Origin: Microbacterium sp. SYP-A9085
GTDB taxonomy: Bacteria; Actinomycetota; Actinomycetes; Actinomycetales; Microbacteriaceae
Assembly (NCBI RefSeq): GCF_009649635.1
Contig: NZ_WJII01000002.1
Location: 434,001-498,000, forward strand
DNA length: 64,000 bases
Direction of reading: 5' to 3'
The notes under the pieces are model-generated. The model saw nothing but the letters and a program-made list of their open reading frames with translations. It was not told the origin of the DNA and ran no database searches. Positions 51,246 through 59,742 of the stretch are shown piece after piece; positions within the stretch are counted from its first letter, which is position 1, and every line of letters starts with the position of its first letter. Both the position numbers and the translations under genes were made by a program.

Positions 51246-51313
51246 CCGCGCCGCCCCAGAACCGCGAGGCGCGCGGCCGCCCGGCGGAGTCGGATGCCGG
51301 GATCGCCGCCGCG

Positions 51314-52744
51314 TCAGGCCCTGGCCATGCCGTAGATCTGCCCGCGCGCCTGCTCGGCCTCGTGCTCGGGGCCCAGCGGGATGCCGGTGCGGTCGCGCAG
51401 CAGCAGCGTCGCGGCCAGGCCGACCACCGTGATGCCGGCGAGGTACCACGTGATGCCGATGGTCTGGCCGGTCGCCTGGAAGATCGCCTGCGCGATCACC
51501 GGCGAGAACGCCCCGCCCAGGATCGCACCGAGCGCGTAGGAGATCGACACGCCGGAGAACCGGATTGAGGCCGGGAACAGCTCCGAGTACAGCGCCGCCT
51601 GCGGCCCGTACGTGAAGCCGAGCCCGATCGACAGGATGATCAGCGCGGCTGCCAGCGACCACACCGACCCCACGTTCGTCAGCGGGAACAGCAGGAACAC
51701 GCCGATCAGCTGCAGGATCCAGCCGATGATGTACGTGTTGCGCCGGCCGATCTTGTCCGAGAACCACCCGGCGAACCACGTGGAGGCCAGCCAGCTGACA
51801 CCGGACAGCGCGACGACCCAGAACACCGGGCCGGTGGGCAGCTTGATCGGCCCCTCCGGGTCGGTGGCGTAGTGCTGGACGTATCCGCCGGTGGTCATGT
51901 ACCCGACGGCGTTGTTGCCGGCGAACACGAGCGCCGCGACGATCACGAGCAGCAGGTGGTGACGCAGCAGCCGGACGATCGGCATCCGCGTCTCCTCCTT
52001 GCGCTCGGCGATCTCGGTGAACACCGGGCTCTCCGAGACGCGCAGGCGCACCCAGTAGCCGACGCCGATCAGCACTATCGACAGCAGGAACGGCACGCGC
52101 CAGCCCCACTGTCCGAACGCGGTGTCCTGGAGGGCGACGTTCGAGCCGGCGGGGACCCCGGGGGCTATCTGCGCCATCAACGCGAGCACCATGGATGCCA
52201 GCAGCAGGCCGATCGGCACGCCGATCTGCGGGGACGCCCCGAACAGGCCGCGCTTGCGCTTGGGCGCGTGCTCGACCGCCATGAGCACGGCACCGCCCCA
52301 CTCGCCACCGGCGGAGATGCCCTGGAGCACCCGCAGCAGGATCAGCAGGATCGGCGCCCACACCCCGATCAGGGCGTGCGTGGGCAGCAGACCCACGAGC
52401 GTGGTGGCACCGCCCATCAGCAACAGCGTGATCACAAGCATCGGCCGGCGGCCGATCTTGTCGCCGAAGTGCCCGGCCAGGAACGCACCCAGCGGCCGGA
52501 ACAGGAAGCTCACGCCGACGCTGAAGAACGCCACTATCTGCGAGAAGTCCTTGCCCATCGGCTCGAAGAACAGCGACGCGAACACCGTCGCGGCCGCGAA
52601 CGCGTAGATGAAGAAGTCGTACCACTCCACCGTGGTCCCGACGACGGTGGCGAAGACCACGCGGCGGCGGTCGGCCGCGGAGGCGATGGTGCCGGTGGGT
52701 GTGAACCCGTCCCCGGCCGCGTCGGGGGAAGGGGTTGCGGTCAT
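51314..52744 (-). CDS. MHS-family (metabolite:H+ symporter) MFS transporter
   Basis: A 476-residue transporter of the ShiA/KgtP/ProP type. Visible landmarks: VGTTVEWYDFFIYAFAA in helix 1, FRPLGAFLAGHFGDKIGRRPML (motif A), VLQGISAGGEWGGAVLMAVEHAP, and WFAGWFSDKIGRRNTY in the second half. MHS members carry aromatic acids, 2-oxoglutarate, citrate or shikimate. Placed between an aromatic monooxygenase/IclR pair and a homoprotocatechuate operon, an aromatic acid is likely. Confidence 0.88.
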   Translation of the reverse strand: MTATPSPDAAGDGFTPTGTIASAADRRRVVFATVVGTTVEWYDFFIYAFAAATVFASLFFEPMGKDFSQIVAFFSVGVSFLFRPLGAFLAGHFGDKIGRRPMLVITLLLMGGATTLVGLLPTHALIGVWAPILLILLRVLQGISAGGEWGGAVLMAVEHAPKRKRGLFGASPQIGVPIGLLLASMVLALMAQIAPGVPAGSNVALQDTAFGQWGWRVPFLLSIVLIGVGYWVRLRVSESPVFTEIAERKEETRMPIVRLLRHHLLLVIVAALVFAGNNAVGYMTTGGYVQHYATDPEGPIKLPTGPVFWVVALSGVSWLASTWFAGWFSDKIGRRNTYIIGWILQLIGVFLLFPLTNVGSVWSLAAALIILSIGLGFTYGPQAALYSELFPASIRFSGVSISYALGAILGGAFSPVIAQAIFQATGQTIGITWYLAGITVVGLAATLLLRDRTGIPLGPEHEAEQARGQIYGMARA

Positions 52745-52848
52745 GATGTGACTCCTCTGTCAGGGTGACTGAACTCCGCTCGGTGCGCGCATCCGTGCGC
52801 CCGACATCGCTCCGGGTCGGACCAACCGTCGTTGCCGAAGTGTCACCG

Positions 52849-52860
52849 ATCATATACGAT
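52849..52860. promoter_or_regulatory. Candidate operator of the homoprotocatechuate operon
   Basis: ATCATATACGAT is a near-perfect 12-bp palindrome (one mismatched pair), 31 bases before the FAH-RraA start and close to the divergent MHS gene. TATACG within it could serve as -10. It is the best candidate site for the GntR regulator encoded second in the operon. Confidence 0.5.
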
Positions 52861-52890
52861 TTGAGATACAACACAAGGGCGAGGGAGCTC

Positions 52891-54411
52891 ATGAGCACTG
52901 ACAGCACTCCGTCGGCCGAGTCCGCAGGCGCCGACTCGGTCGATCCGCGTTTCGCCGCGCTGCCGGGCCGCCCGGGCAAGATCATCGCCGTGCACCTGAG
53001 CTATGCGTCGCGCGCCGACCAGCGCGGCCGCCGCCCGGCATCCCCCTCCTACTTCTTCAAGCCGTCGAGCTCGGTGGCCGGCACCGGCAGCGCCATCGAG
53101 CGCCCTGTCGGCACCGAGCTGCTCGCGTTCGAGGGCGAGATTGCGCTCGTGATCGGCACCGCCGCCCGCCGCGTCGGCATCGAGTCCGCGTGGGACCACG
53201 TCGGCTGGGTGACCGCGGCCAACGACTTCGGCCTGTACGACCTGCGCGCCAACGACAAGGGCTCCAATGTGCGGTCCAAGGGCGGCGACGGCTACACGCC
53301 CCTCGGCGCCCGGCTCATCGACGCGCGCACCGTCGACCCCGCCGCGCTGCGCCTGCGCACGTGGGTGAACGGCGCACTCGTCCAGGACGACACGACCGCG
53401 GGGCTGCTGTTCCCGCTCGCGCAGTTCGTCGCCGACCTCTCCCAGCACTTCACGCTGGAGCCGGGCGACGTGATCCTCACCGGCACCCCCGCGGGCTCGT
53501 CGGTCGTGGTCCCCGGAGACGTCGTCGAGGTCGAGGTGGATGCCCCGGATGCCGCGGGCGCGCCCAGTTCCGGACACCTCGTCACGCATGTGGTCCAGGC
53601 CGCGCACGGGTTCGACGCCGCTATCGGCTCGCTGCCGACCGCCGACGACACGCAGCGCGAGGACGCGTGGGGCTCGCGGGAGGCCGCGGGCCTGGGCGCC
53701 CCCGCTCCCCTGCTCACCGCCGAACTGCGCGACAAGCTCGCCCGCACGCCGGTCGCCGGCCTGTCCGCTCAGCTGCGCAAACGCGGCCTGAACAGCGTCG
53801 CGATCGACGGCCTGACGCCTATGCATCCCGACGCGAAGCTCGTCGGCACCGCGAAGACGCTGCGGTTCGTGCCCGGCCGGGAAGACCTCTTCGCCGCGCA
53901 CGGCGGCGGTTACAACCCGCAGAAGCGGGCATTCGACGCGGTCGGCGCGGGTGAGGTCGTCGTGATCGAGGCGCGCGGAGATGCGGGCGCCGGCACGCTC
54001 GGCGACATCCTCGCGATCCGTGCGCACGCCGCCGGCGCCGCGGGGATCGTCACCGACGGCGCCGTGCGCGACTACGACGCCGTCGCCGAGGTCGGCATCC
54101 CGGTGTTCTCCAAGGGCGCGCACCCCGCGGTGCTCGGCCGCCGGCACGTCGCGTGGGACTACGACCTGACGATCGCGTGCGGCGGCGCGACAGTGCAGCC
54201 GGGGGATGTCATCGTCGGCGACCGCGACGGCGTCATCGTCATCCCGCCCGCCCTCGTCGAAGAGGTCGTGGATGCCGCGCTGGCCCAGGAGGACGAGGAC
54301 GGCTGGATTGCCGCGAAGGTCGCCGACGGCCACCGCCTGGACGGGCTGTTCCCGATGAACCCGCAGTGGCGCGAGCAGTACGACGCCGGGCGCGCCGAGG
54401 ACGGACGATGA
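52891..54411 (+). CDS. Fusion of a fumarylacetoacetate hydrolase (FAH) family domain and an RraA-like domain
   Basis: A 506-residue two-domain protein. Residues about 15-245 are an FAH domain: LLAFEGEIALVIGTAAR (metal Glu), WVTAANDFGLYDLR, SKGGDGYTPLGARLI and ILTGTPAGSSVVV. Residues about 285-495 are a complete RraA-family domain: VGTAKTLRFVPGREDL, LGDILAIRAHAAGAAGIVTDGAVRD (active site) and PGDVIVGDRDGVIVIP. In the classical pathway HpaG carries two FAH domains for decarboxylation of OPET and isomerisation of HHDD; here the second is replaced by RraA, whose family includes oxaloacetate decarboxylases. It is the first gene of the operon. Confidence 0.85.
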   Translation: MSTDSTPSAESAGADSVDPRFAALPGRPGKIIAVHLSYASRADQRGRRPASPSYFFKPSSSVAGTGSAIERPVGTELLAFEGEIALVIGTAARRVGIESAWDHVGWVTAANDFGLYDLRANDKGSNVRSKGGDGYTPLGARLIDARTVDPAALRLRTWVNGALVQDDTTAGLLFPLAQFVADLSQHFTLEPGDVILTGTPAGSSVVVPGDVVEVEVDAPDAAGAPSSGHLVTHVVQAAHGFDAAIGSLPTADDTQREDAWGSREAAGLGAPAPLLTAELRDKLARTPVAGLSAQLRKRGLNSVAIDGLTPMHPDAKLVGTAKTLRFVPGREDLFAAHGGGYNPQKRAFDAVGAGEVVVIEARGDAGAGTLGDILAIRAHAAGAAGIVTDGAVRDYDAVAEVGIPVFSKGAHPAVLGRRHVAWDYDLTIACGGATVQPGDVIVGDRDGVIVIPPALVEEVVDAALAQEDEDGWIAAKVADGHRLDGLFPMNPQWREQYDAGRAEDGR

Positions 54412-55091
54412 GCCAGACGCTGACGGCGAGCAAGTCCGAGCGCGCGTACCAGCACCTCCATGACCGGATAGTGCACCACGAGTACACGCCCGGCTACCGG
54501 CTCGTCCTCGGCACTATCGCCGAGGAGCTGGGCATGAGCGTCGTGCCGGTGCGCGAGGCGATCCGGCGGCTCGAGGCCGAGGGCTACGTGACGTTCGAGC
54601 GCAATGTGGGTGCGCGCGTCGCGGTCGCCGACGAGACCGAGTACGTGTTCACGATGCAGACGCTGAGCCTTGTCGAAGGCGCCGCGATAGCGATGGCCGC
54701 GCCGCTGCTGACCGCCGAGGAGCTCGCGCACGCCCGCCGCATCAACAACCAGATGCGCCAGCTGCTGGAACACTTCGACCCCCACGAGTTCACCCGCCTG
54801 AACCAGCGGTTCCACACGATCCTGTTCGAGCGCTGCCCGAACCCGCATGTGCTCGACCTCGTGCACCGCGGATGGCGGCGCCTGCCCGGCGTGCGCGATT
54901 CGACGTTCACGTTCATCCCCGAACGCGCCGGCCACTCGGTCGACGAGCACGACGCGCTGCTGGCCCTCATCGAGGGCGGCGGCGAGCCGCTGCAGATCGA
55001 GCTGGCCGCGCGCAATCACCGGCTGCGGACCCTGGACCAGTTCCTCGCCGCCCGCCACCCCGATCTCTCAGCACCGACGGAGGACCAATGA
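54408..55091 (+). CDS. GntR family transcriptional regulator, FCD type
   Basis: A 227-residue regulator: winged helix (AYQHLHDRIVHHEYTPGYRL, IAEELGMSVVPVREAIRRLEAEG) and FCD domain with the acidic/His positions of metal-binding members (FTRLNQRFHTILFE, HSVDEHDALLALI). It is translationally coupled on both sides (ATGA overlaps), unusual for a regulator, so its amount follows that of the operon. It likely responds to homoprotocatechuate or a pathway intermediate. Confidence 0.86.
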   Translation: MSQTLTASKSERAYQHLHDRIVHHEYTPGYRLVLGTIAEELGMSVVPVREAIRRLEAEGYVTFERNVGARVAVADETEYVFTMQTLSLVEGAAIAMAAPLLTAEELAHARRINNQMRQLLEHFDPHEFTRLNQRFHTILFERCPNPHVLDLVHRGWRRLPGVRDSTFTFIPERAGHSVDEHDALLALIEGGGEPLQIELAARNHRLRTLDQFLAARHPDLSAPTEDQ

Positions 55092-56647
55092 CCGATCCCA
55101 CCCTCGCGATGCGGCACGTCCCGGCCGACCTGCCCACGCGCATCCAGCACTACATCGGCGGCGAGTTCGTCGACTCCCTCGACGGCGACACGTTCGACGT
55201 CCTCGAACCGGTCTCCAACGAGGTCTACCTGCAGGCGGCCTCCGGCAAGAAGGCCGACATCGACCGTGCCGTCGCCGCGGCGAAGAAGGCGTTCGACGAG
55301 GGCCCGTGGCCCCGGATGCTGCCGCGCGAGCGCTCCCGCGTGCTGCACCGGATCGCCGACATCGTCGAGTCGCGGGACGCGCGGCTGGCCGAGCTCGAGT
55401 CATTCGACTCGGGCTTGCCGATCACCCAGGCGCTCGGGCAGGCGCGCCGCGCCGCGGAGAACTTCCGGTTCTTCGCCGACCTCATCGTGGCGCAGGCCGA
55501 CGACACGTTCAAGGTGCCGGGCCGCCAGATCAACTACGTCAACCGCAAGCCGATCGGCGTGGCGGGCCTGATCACGCCGTGGAACACGCCGTTCATGCTC
55601 GAGTCGTGGAAGCTCGGCCCGGCGCTGGCCACCGGCAACACGGTCGTCCTCAAGCCCGCGGAGTTCACGCCGCTGTCCGCGTCGCTGTGGCCGGGCATCT
55701 TCGAGGAGGCCGGCCTGCCCGAAGGCGTCTTCAACCTCGTCAACGGGTTCGGCGAGGAGGGCTTCGCGGGCGACTCGCTCGTCAAGCACCCCGACGTCCC
55801 GCTCATCTCGTTCACCGGCGAGAGCCGCACCGGCCAGATCATCTTCGCGAACGCCGCGCCGTTCCTGAAGGGGCTGTCGATGGAGCTCGGGGGCAAGTCC
55901 CCCGCCGTCGTGTTCGCGGACGCCGACCTGGATGCCGCTGTCGACGCGACGATCTTCGGCGTGTTCTCGCTGAACGGCGAGCGCTGCACGGCCGGCAGCC
56001 GCATCCTCGTGGAGCGCGCCGTGTACGACGAGTTCGTCGAGCGGTACGCCGCGCAGGCCACGCGGGTGAAGGTCGGCTACCCGCACGACCCGGACACCGA
56101 GGTCGGGGCGCTCGTGCACCCCGAGCACTACGACAAGGTGATGAGCTACGTCGAGATCGGCAAGCAGGAGGCGCGGCTGGTCGCCGGCGGCGGCCGGCCC
56201 AAGGGCTTCCCGGAGGGAAACTTCGTGGCCCCCACCGTGTTCGCCGACGTGAAGCCGGACGCGCGGATCTTCCAGGAGGAGATCTTCGGCCCGGTGGTGG
56301 CGATCACCCCGTTCGACACCGACGAGGAGGCCCTCGCGCTGGCGAACGGCGTGAAGTACGGCCTGGCCGCGTACATCTGGACGAACGACCTGAAGCGCGC
56401 ACACAACTTCGCGCAGGCGGTCGAGGCCGGCATGGTGTGGCTGAACTCGAACAACGTGCGCGACCTGCGCACCCCGTTCGGCGGAGTGAAGGCCTCCGGC
56501 CTCGGTCACGAGGGCGGCTACCGCTCGATCGACTTCTACACCGACCAGCAGGCCGTGCACATCACGCTCGGCAAGGTCCACAACCCCACGTTCGGCACGC
56601 AGGACCACCACACCGAGGTCGACCTGGACGACCCGGACCCCCGCTGA
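55088..56647 (+). CDS. hpaE: 5-carboxymethyl-2-hydroxymuconate semialdehyde dehydrogenase
   Basis: A 519-residue ALDH: ITPWNTPFMLESWKLGPALA (conserved Asn), ISFTGESRTGQII, LSMELGGKSPAVVFADADLD (Glu about 268), LNGERCTAGSRILV (catalytic Cys about 300) and EEIFGPVVAITPF. The ERCTAGSR form is typical of HpaE/betaine-aldehyde-like enzymes. It oxidises the semialdehyde made by ring cleavage to 5-carboxymethyl-2-hydroxymuconate, using NAD. Its place directly before the extradiol dioxygenase supports the assignment. Confidence 0.88.
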   Translation: MTDPTLAMRHVPADLPTRIQHYIGGEFVDSLDGDTFDVLEPVSNEVYLQAASGKKADIDRAVAAAKKAFDEGPWPRMLPRERSRVLHRIADIVESRDARLAELESFDSGLPITQALGQARRAAENFRFFADLIVAQADDTFKVPGRQINYVNRKPIGVAGLITPWNTPFMLESWKLGPALATGNTVVLKPAEFTPLSASLWPGIFEEAGLPEGVFNLVNGFGEEGFAGDSLVKHPDVPLISFTGESRTGQIIFANAAPFLKGLSMELGGKSPAVVFADADLDAAVDATIFGVFSLNGERCTAGSRILVERAVYDEFVERYAAQATRVKVGYPHDPDTEVGALVHPEHYDKVMSYVEIGKQEARLVAGGGRPKGFPEGNFVAPTVFADVKPDARIFQEEIFGPVVAITPFDTDEEALALANGVKYGLAAYIWTNDLKRAHNFAQAVEAGMVWLNSNNVRDLRTPFGGVKASGLGHEGGYRSIDFYTDQQAVHITLGKVHNPTFGTQDHHTEVDLDDPDPR

Positions 56648-56670
56648 ACCCCACACGCAAGGACGCTGAC

Positions 56671-57834
56671 ATGACCGACCGCAAAGACATGACCCTCACC
56701 TCCTCCGGCTTCTACGTGTCGCAGGAGGCGCCGATCAGCTGCGAGAACCCCACTCCCACCCCGACCGTGCCGGCCCCCGACATCCTGCGCTGTGCGTACA
56801 TGGAGCTCGTGGTGACCGACCTGAAGCGCTCGCGCGACTTCTACGTCGACGTGCTGGGCCTGACCGTGACCGAAGAGGACGACGAGGCGGTCTACCTGCG
56901 CACGCTCGAGGAGTTCATCCACCACAACCTCGTGCTGCGCCAGGGCCCGGTCGCCGCCGTCGCGGTGTTCGGCTTCCGGGTGCGCACGCCGGAGGACCTG
57001 GACCGCGCGGTCGCGTTCTACGAGGAGCTCGGATGCCGCGTCGAGCGGCGGGCCACCGGCTTCACGAAGGGCATCGGCGACTCCGTGCGGGTCACCGATC
57101 CGCTCGGGTTCCCGTACGAGTTCTTCCACGACGTGGAGCACGTCGAGCGGCTCGCCTGGCGCTACGACCTGTACACGCCCGGGGCGCTCGTGCGCCTCGA
57201 CCACTTCAACCAGGTCACCCCGGACGTGCCGCGCGCCACGAAGTTCATGCAGGACCTCGGCTTCCGCGTCACCGAGGACATCCAGGACGAAGACGGGACC
57301 GTGTACGCGTCGTGGATGCGCCGCAAGCCCACCGTGCACGACACCGCGATGACCGGCGGCGACGGCCCCCGCATGCACCACATAGCGTTCTCCACGCACG
57401 AGAAGCACAACATCCTCTCCATCTGCGACAAGCTCGGCGCCCTCCGCATGTCCGACAACATCGAGCGGGGGCCCGGGCGGCACGGCGTCTCGAATGCGTT
57501 CTACCTGTACCTGCGCGACCCGGACGGGCACCGCGTGGAGATCTACTCGCAGGACTACTACACCGGCGACCCGGACAATCCCGTGGTGACATGGGACGTG
57601 CACGACAACCAGCGCCGCGACTTCTGGGGCAACCCGGTCGTCCCCAGCTGGTACCGGGATGCCTCGCTCGTGCTGGACCTGGACGGCAACCCGCAGCCGG
57701 TGACGAAGCGCGAGCAGGCCAGCGAGCTCGAGGCCACGATCGGCGCCGACGGCTTCTCGTACACGCGCTCTGCGGACGAGGGCGGCATGCCGGAGTGGAA
57801 GCTCGGCGAGTACAAGCTCGGCCACCAGCTGTAG
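56671..57834 (+). CDS. hpaD: Homoprotocatechuate (3,4-dihydroxyphenylacetate) 2,3-dioxygenase
   Basis: A 387-residue extradiol dioxygenase of the two-domain type, cleaving the ring next to the hydroxyls. Metal ligands are H178 (LDHFNQ), H237 (MHHIAF) and E290 (HRVEIYS). Adding 23 to the Brevibacterium fuscum HPCD numbering, every known active-site residue is conserved: N180, W215, H223 and Y280 as well. Fe(II) and Mn(II) enzymes (the latter in Arthrobacter) share these residues, so the metal is not decided. The ATG follows AAGGA by seven bases. Confidence 0.94.
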   Translation: MTDRKDMTLTSSGFYVSQEAPISCENPTPTPTVPAPDILRCAYMELVVTDLKRSRDFYVDVLGLTVTEEDDEAVYLRTLEEFIHHNLVLRQGPVAAVAVFGFRVRTPEDLDRAVAFYEELGCRVERRATGFTKGIGDSVRVTDPLGFPYEFFHDVEHVERLAWRYDLYTPGALVRLDHFNQVTPDVPRATKFMQDLGFRVTEDIQDEDGTVYASWMRRKPTVHDTAMTGGDGPRMHHIAFSTHEKHNILSICDKLGALRMSDNIERGPGRHGVSNAFYLYLRDPDGHRVEIYSQDYYTGDPDNPVVTWDVHDNQRRDFWGNPVVPSWYRDASLVLDLDGNPQPVTKREQASELEATIGADGFSYTRSADEGGMPEWKLGEYKLGHQL

Positions 57835-57866
57835 GCCGCGGGCCGCGGCGGATGCCGTCCCGCGAC

Positions 57867-57919
57867 GTGTCGCAGAAGCTGCGGGTTGCCACCCGCGCAG
57901 CCCGCATCTTCTGCGACAC
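57867..57919. repeat. Intergenic palindromic repeat between hpaD and hpaH
   Basis: Two 19-base arms (57867-57885 and 57901-57919) pair with a single mismatch around a 15-base loop. A third related arm occurs at 57963-57981 (17 of 19 positions similar). The hairpin lies 33 bases after the hpaD stop inside the operon and could reduce read-through or protect upstream mRNA. It resembles a dispersed repeat family rather than a simple terminator. Confidence 0.75.
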
Positions 57920-58005
57920 TCCCCAGTAGGCGTCGCAGTTCGCGCGGGATGGCGACGCTCCACCCGCACTTTCTGAGACACGTGCGACGACAGGAAAGAG
58001 GCAGG

Positions 58006-58791
58006 ATGCTGGACCCCGACACGATCGCGCAGCTCGCCGGCGAGCTCGCCGAGGCCGACCGCACCCGCAGCGTGATCCCGCGGATCACCGCGCGGTACCC
58101 GGACGCCACGATCGAGGACTCGTACGCGATCCAGGGCGTGTGGCGCGACGCGAACCTCGCCGCGGGCCGGCGCCTCGTGGGCCGCAAGATAGGCCTGACG
58201 TCGAAGGCCATGCAGCAGGCGACCGGGATCAGCGAGCCCGACTACGGCGTGATGTTCGACGACACCGTGTACGAGAACGGGGCGACGATCCCGTTCGACA
58301 GCTTCTCGAACGTGCGCATCGAGGTCGAACTCGCTTTCGTCCTGAACCGGCCACTGGAAGGCCCGCACTGCACGCTGTTCGACGTGCTGCGCGCGACCGA
58401 GTATGTGACCCCGGCGCTGGAGGTGCTCAACTCGCACATCGAGCTGGAGGGCCGCACGATCGTCGACACGATCAGCGACAACGCGGCATACGGCGGGATG
58501 GTCCTCGGCGGCGTGCCGATGCGCCCGGACCAGGTCGACCTGCGGTGGGTCGCGGCGATGCTGTACCGCAACGAGACGATCGAGGAGACCGGGGTCGCCG
58601 CCGGCGTCCTGAACCACCCGGCGACCGGTGTGGCCTGGCTCGCGAACAAGCTCCACCAGCACGGCGCGCGGCTCGAGGCCGGCGAGATCATCCTGGCCGG
58701 GTCCTTCACCCGGCCGGCGTGGATCTCCCGCGGCGACAGCGTGCTGTGCGACTACGGACCGATGGGAACCATCACATGTCGCTTCGCCTGA
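58006..58791 (+). CDS. hpaH: 2-oxo-hept-4-ene-1,7-dioate hydratase
   Basis: A 261-residue hydratase of the MhpD/HpaH/DmpE family. Landmarks: LVGRKIGLTSKAMQQATGI, YGVMFDDTVYENGATIP, VRIEVELAFVLNRPL (the two metal Glu), TPALEVLNSHIE (third Glu) and NHPATGVAWLANKLHQHG. It adds water to the dienoate formed after decarboxylation. Length agrees with the family (about 265). The last bases overlap the hpaI start by 16. Confidence 0.9.
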   Translation: MLDPDTIAQLAGELAEADRTRSVIPRITARYPDATIEDSYAIQGVWRDANLAAGRRLVGRKIGLTSKAMQQATGISEPDYGVMFDDTVYENGATIPFDSFSNVRIEVELAFVLNRPLEGPHCTLFDVLRATEYVTPALEVLNSHIELEGRTIVDTISDNAAYGGMVLGGVPMRPDQVDLRWVAAMLYRNETIEETGVAAGVLNHPATGVAWLANKLHQHGARLEAGEIILAGSFTRPAWISRGDSVLCDYGPMGTITCRFA

Positions 58792-59579
58792 CCCCGACCT
58801 TCCGCGACCGGCTCGCCGCGGCATCCCGCCCCCTGATCGGGATGTGGGCGTGCACCGGCAGCCCGGTGATGGCCGAGATCGACGCCGGGTCGGGCCTCGA
58901 CTGGCTGCTGATCGACATGGAGCACTCCGCGAACTCGCTGCAGTCCGTGCTCGTGCAGCTGCAGGTGGTCGCCGCGTATCCGATCACGCCGCTCGTGCGG
59001 GTGCGCTGGGGGGACCTCGTCGAGATCAAGCAGGTGCTGGACCTCGGCGCGCAGAACCTTCTCGTGCCGATGGTGTCCTCGGCCGACGAGGCGCGGGCCG
59101 CCGTGGCGGCCACGCGATACCCGCCGGCGGGCGTGCGCGGCGTCGGCAGTGCCCTCGCGCGCAGCGCCCGCTGGAACCGCGTCGACGGCTACCTCGGCGA
59201 CGGCGCGTCGCACGTGTCGCTCACGGTGCAGGTCGAGACGGCGGCGGCCGTCGAGCACGCGGCCGAGATCGCCGCGGTCGACGGCATCGACGCGGTGTTC
59301 GTGGGGCCCTCGGACCTCGCGGCGTCGATGGGGCACCTCGGCGCCCAGAGCCATCCGGAGGTGACCGCTGCCGTGCACCGCACGTTCGCGGCGGTCAAGG
59401 CCGCCGGCAAGCCGGTGGGCGTGAACGCGTTCGACCCGGCCGTCGCACAGGGCTACATCGAGGCGGGCGCGGACTTCGTCGCGGTCGGCGCCGACGTGGC
59501 GATGCTCGCTCGCGCGTCCGAGGCCCTGGCCGCGCGGTTCATCCCGGAGTCCGACCGCGCGCAGCGCGACTCGTACTGA
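58776..59579 (+). CDS. hpaI: 4-hydroxy-2-oxoheptane-1,7-dioate aldolase
   Basis: A 267-residue class II HpaI/HpcH aldolase: LLIDMEHSANSLQSV (catalytic His), PLVRVRWGD (Arg binding the pyruvyl carboxylate), LTVQVETAAAVEHAAEIA (metal Glu) and DAVFVGPSDLAASMGHLG (metal Asp). It yields pyruvate and succinate semialdehyde, ending the pathway. It overlaps hpaH by 16 bases and is followed by a strong hairpin, so it closes the operon. Confidence 0.92.
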   Translation: MSLRLTPTFRDRLAAASRPLIGMWACTGSPVMAEIDAGSGLDWLLIDMEHSANSLQSVLVQLQVVAAYPITPLVRVRWGDLVEIKQVLDLGAQNLLVPMVSSADEARAAVAATRYPPAGVRGVGSALARSARWNRVDGYLGDGASHVSLTVQVETAAAVEHAAEIAAVDGIDAVFVGPSDLAASMGHLGAQSHPEVTAAVHRTFAAVKAAGKPVGVNAFDPAVAQGYIEAGADFVAVGADVAMLARASEALAARFIPESDRAQRDSY

Positions 59580-59590
59580 CCCAGGGGGGC

Positions 59591-59623
59591 GCACGGCGCG
59601 GGTCGTGCGGACCCGCGCCGTGC
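59591..59623. terminator. Terminator hairpin after the homoprotocatechuate operon
   Basis: A perfect 14-bp stem (arms 59591-59604 and 59610-59623) with a five-base loop begins 12 bases after the hpaI stop, between it and the convergent folD tail. Confidence 0.8.
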
Positions 59624-59630
59624 GGCGCAG

Positions 59631-59742
59631 GTCAGGATGCCGCGCGCTCGGCCGCCTCGACGACGTTCGTCATCAGCAGCGCGACGGTCAGGATGCCGCG
59701 CGTTCGGCGGCCTCGACGACGTTCGTCATCAGCAGCGCGACG
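59631..59742 (-). repeat. 56-bp direct duplication of the folD 3' end
   Basis: Bases 59631-59686 repeat 59687-59742, which is the last part of folD including its stop. The two copies differ at two positions, both silent if translated (an Ala and a Glu codon). The outer copy lies just after the folD stop and encodes the same C-terminus, [17 protein letters not shown]. Confidence 0.9.
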
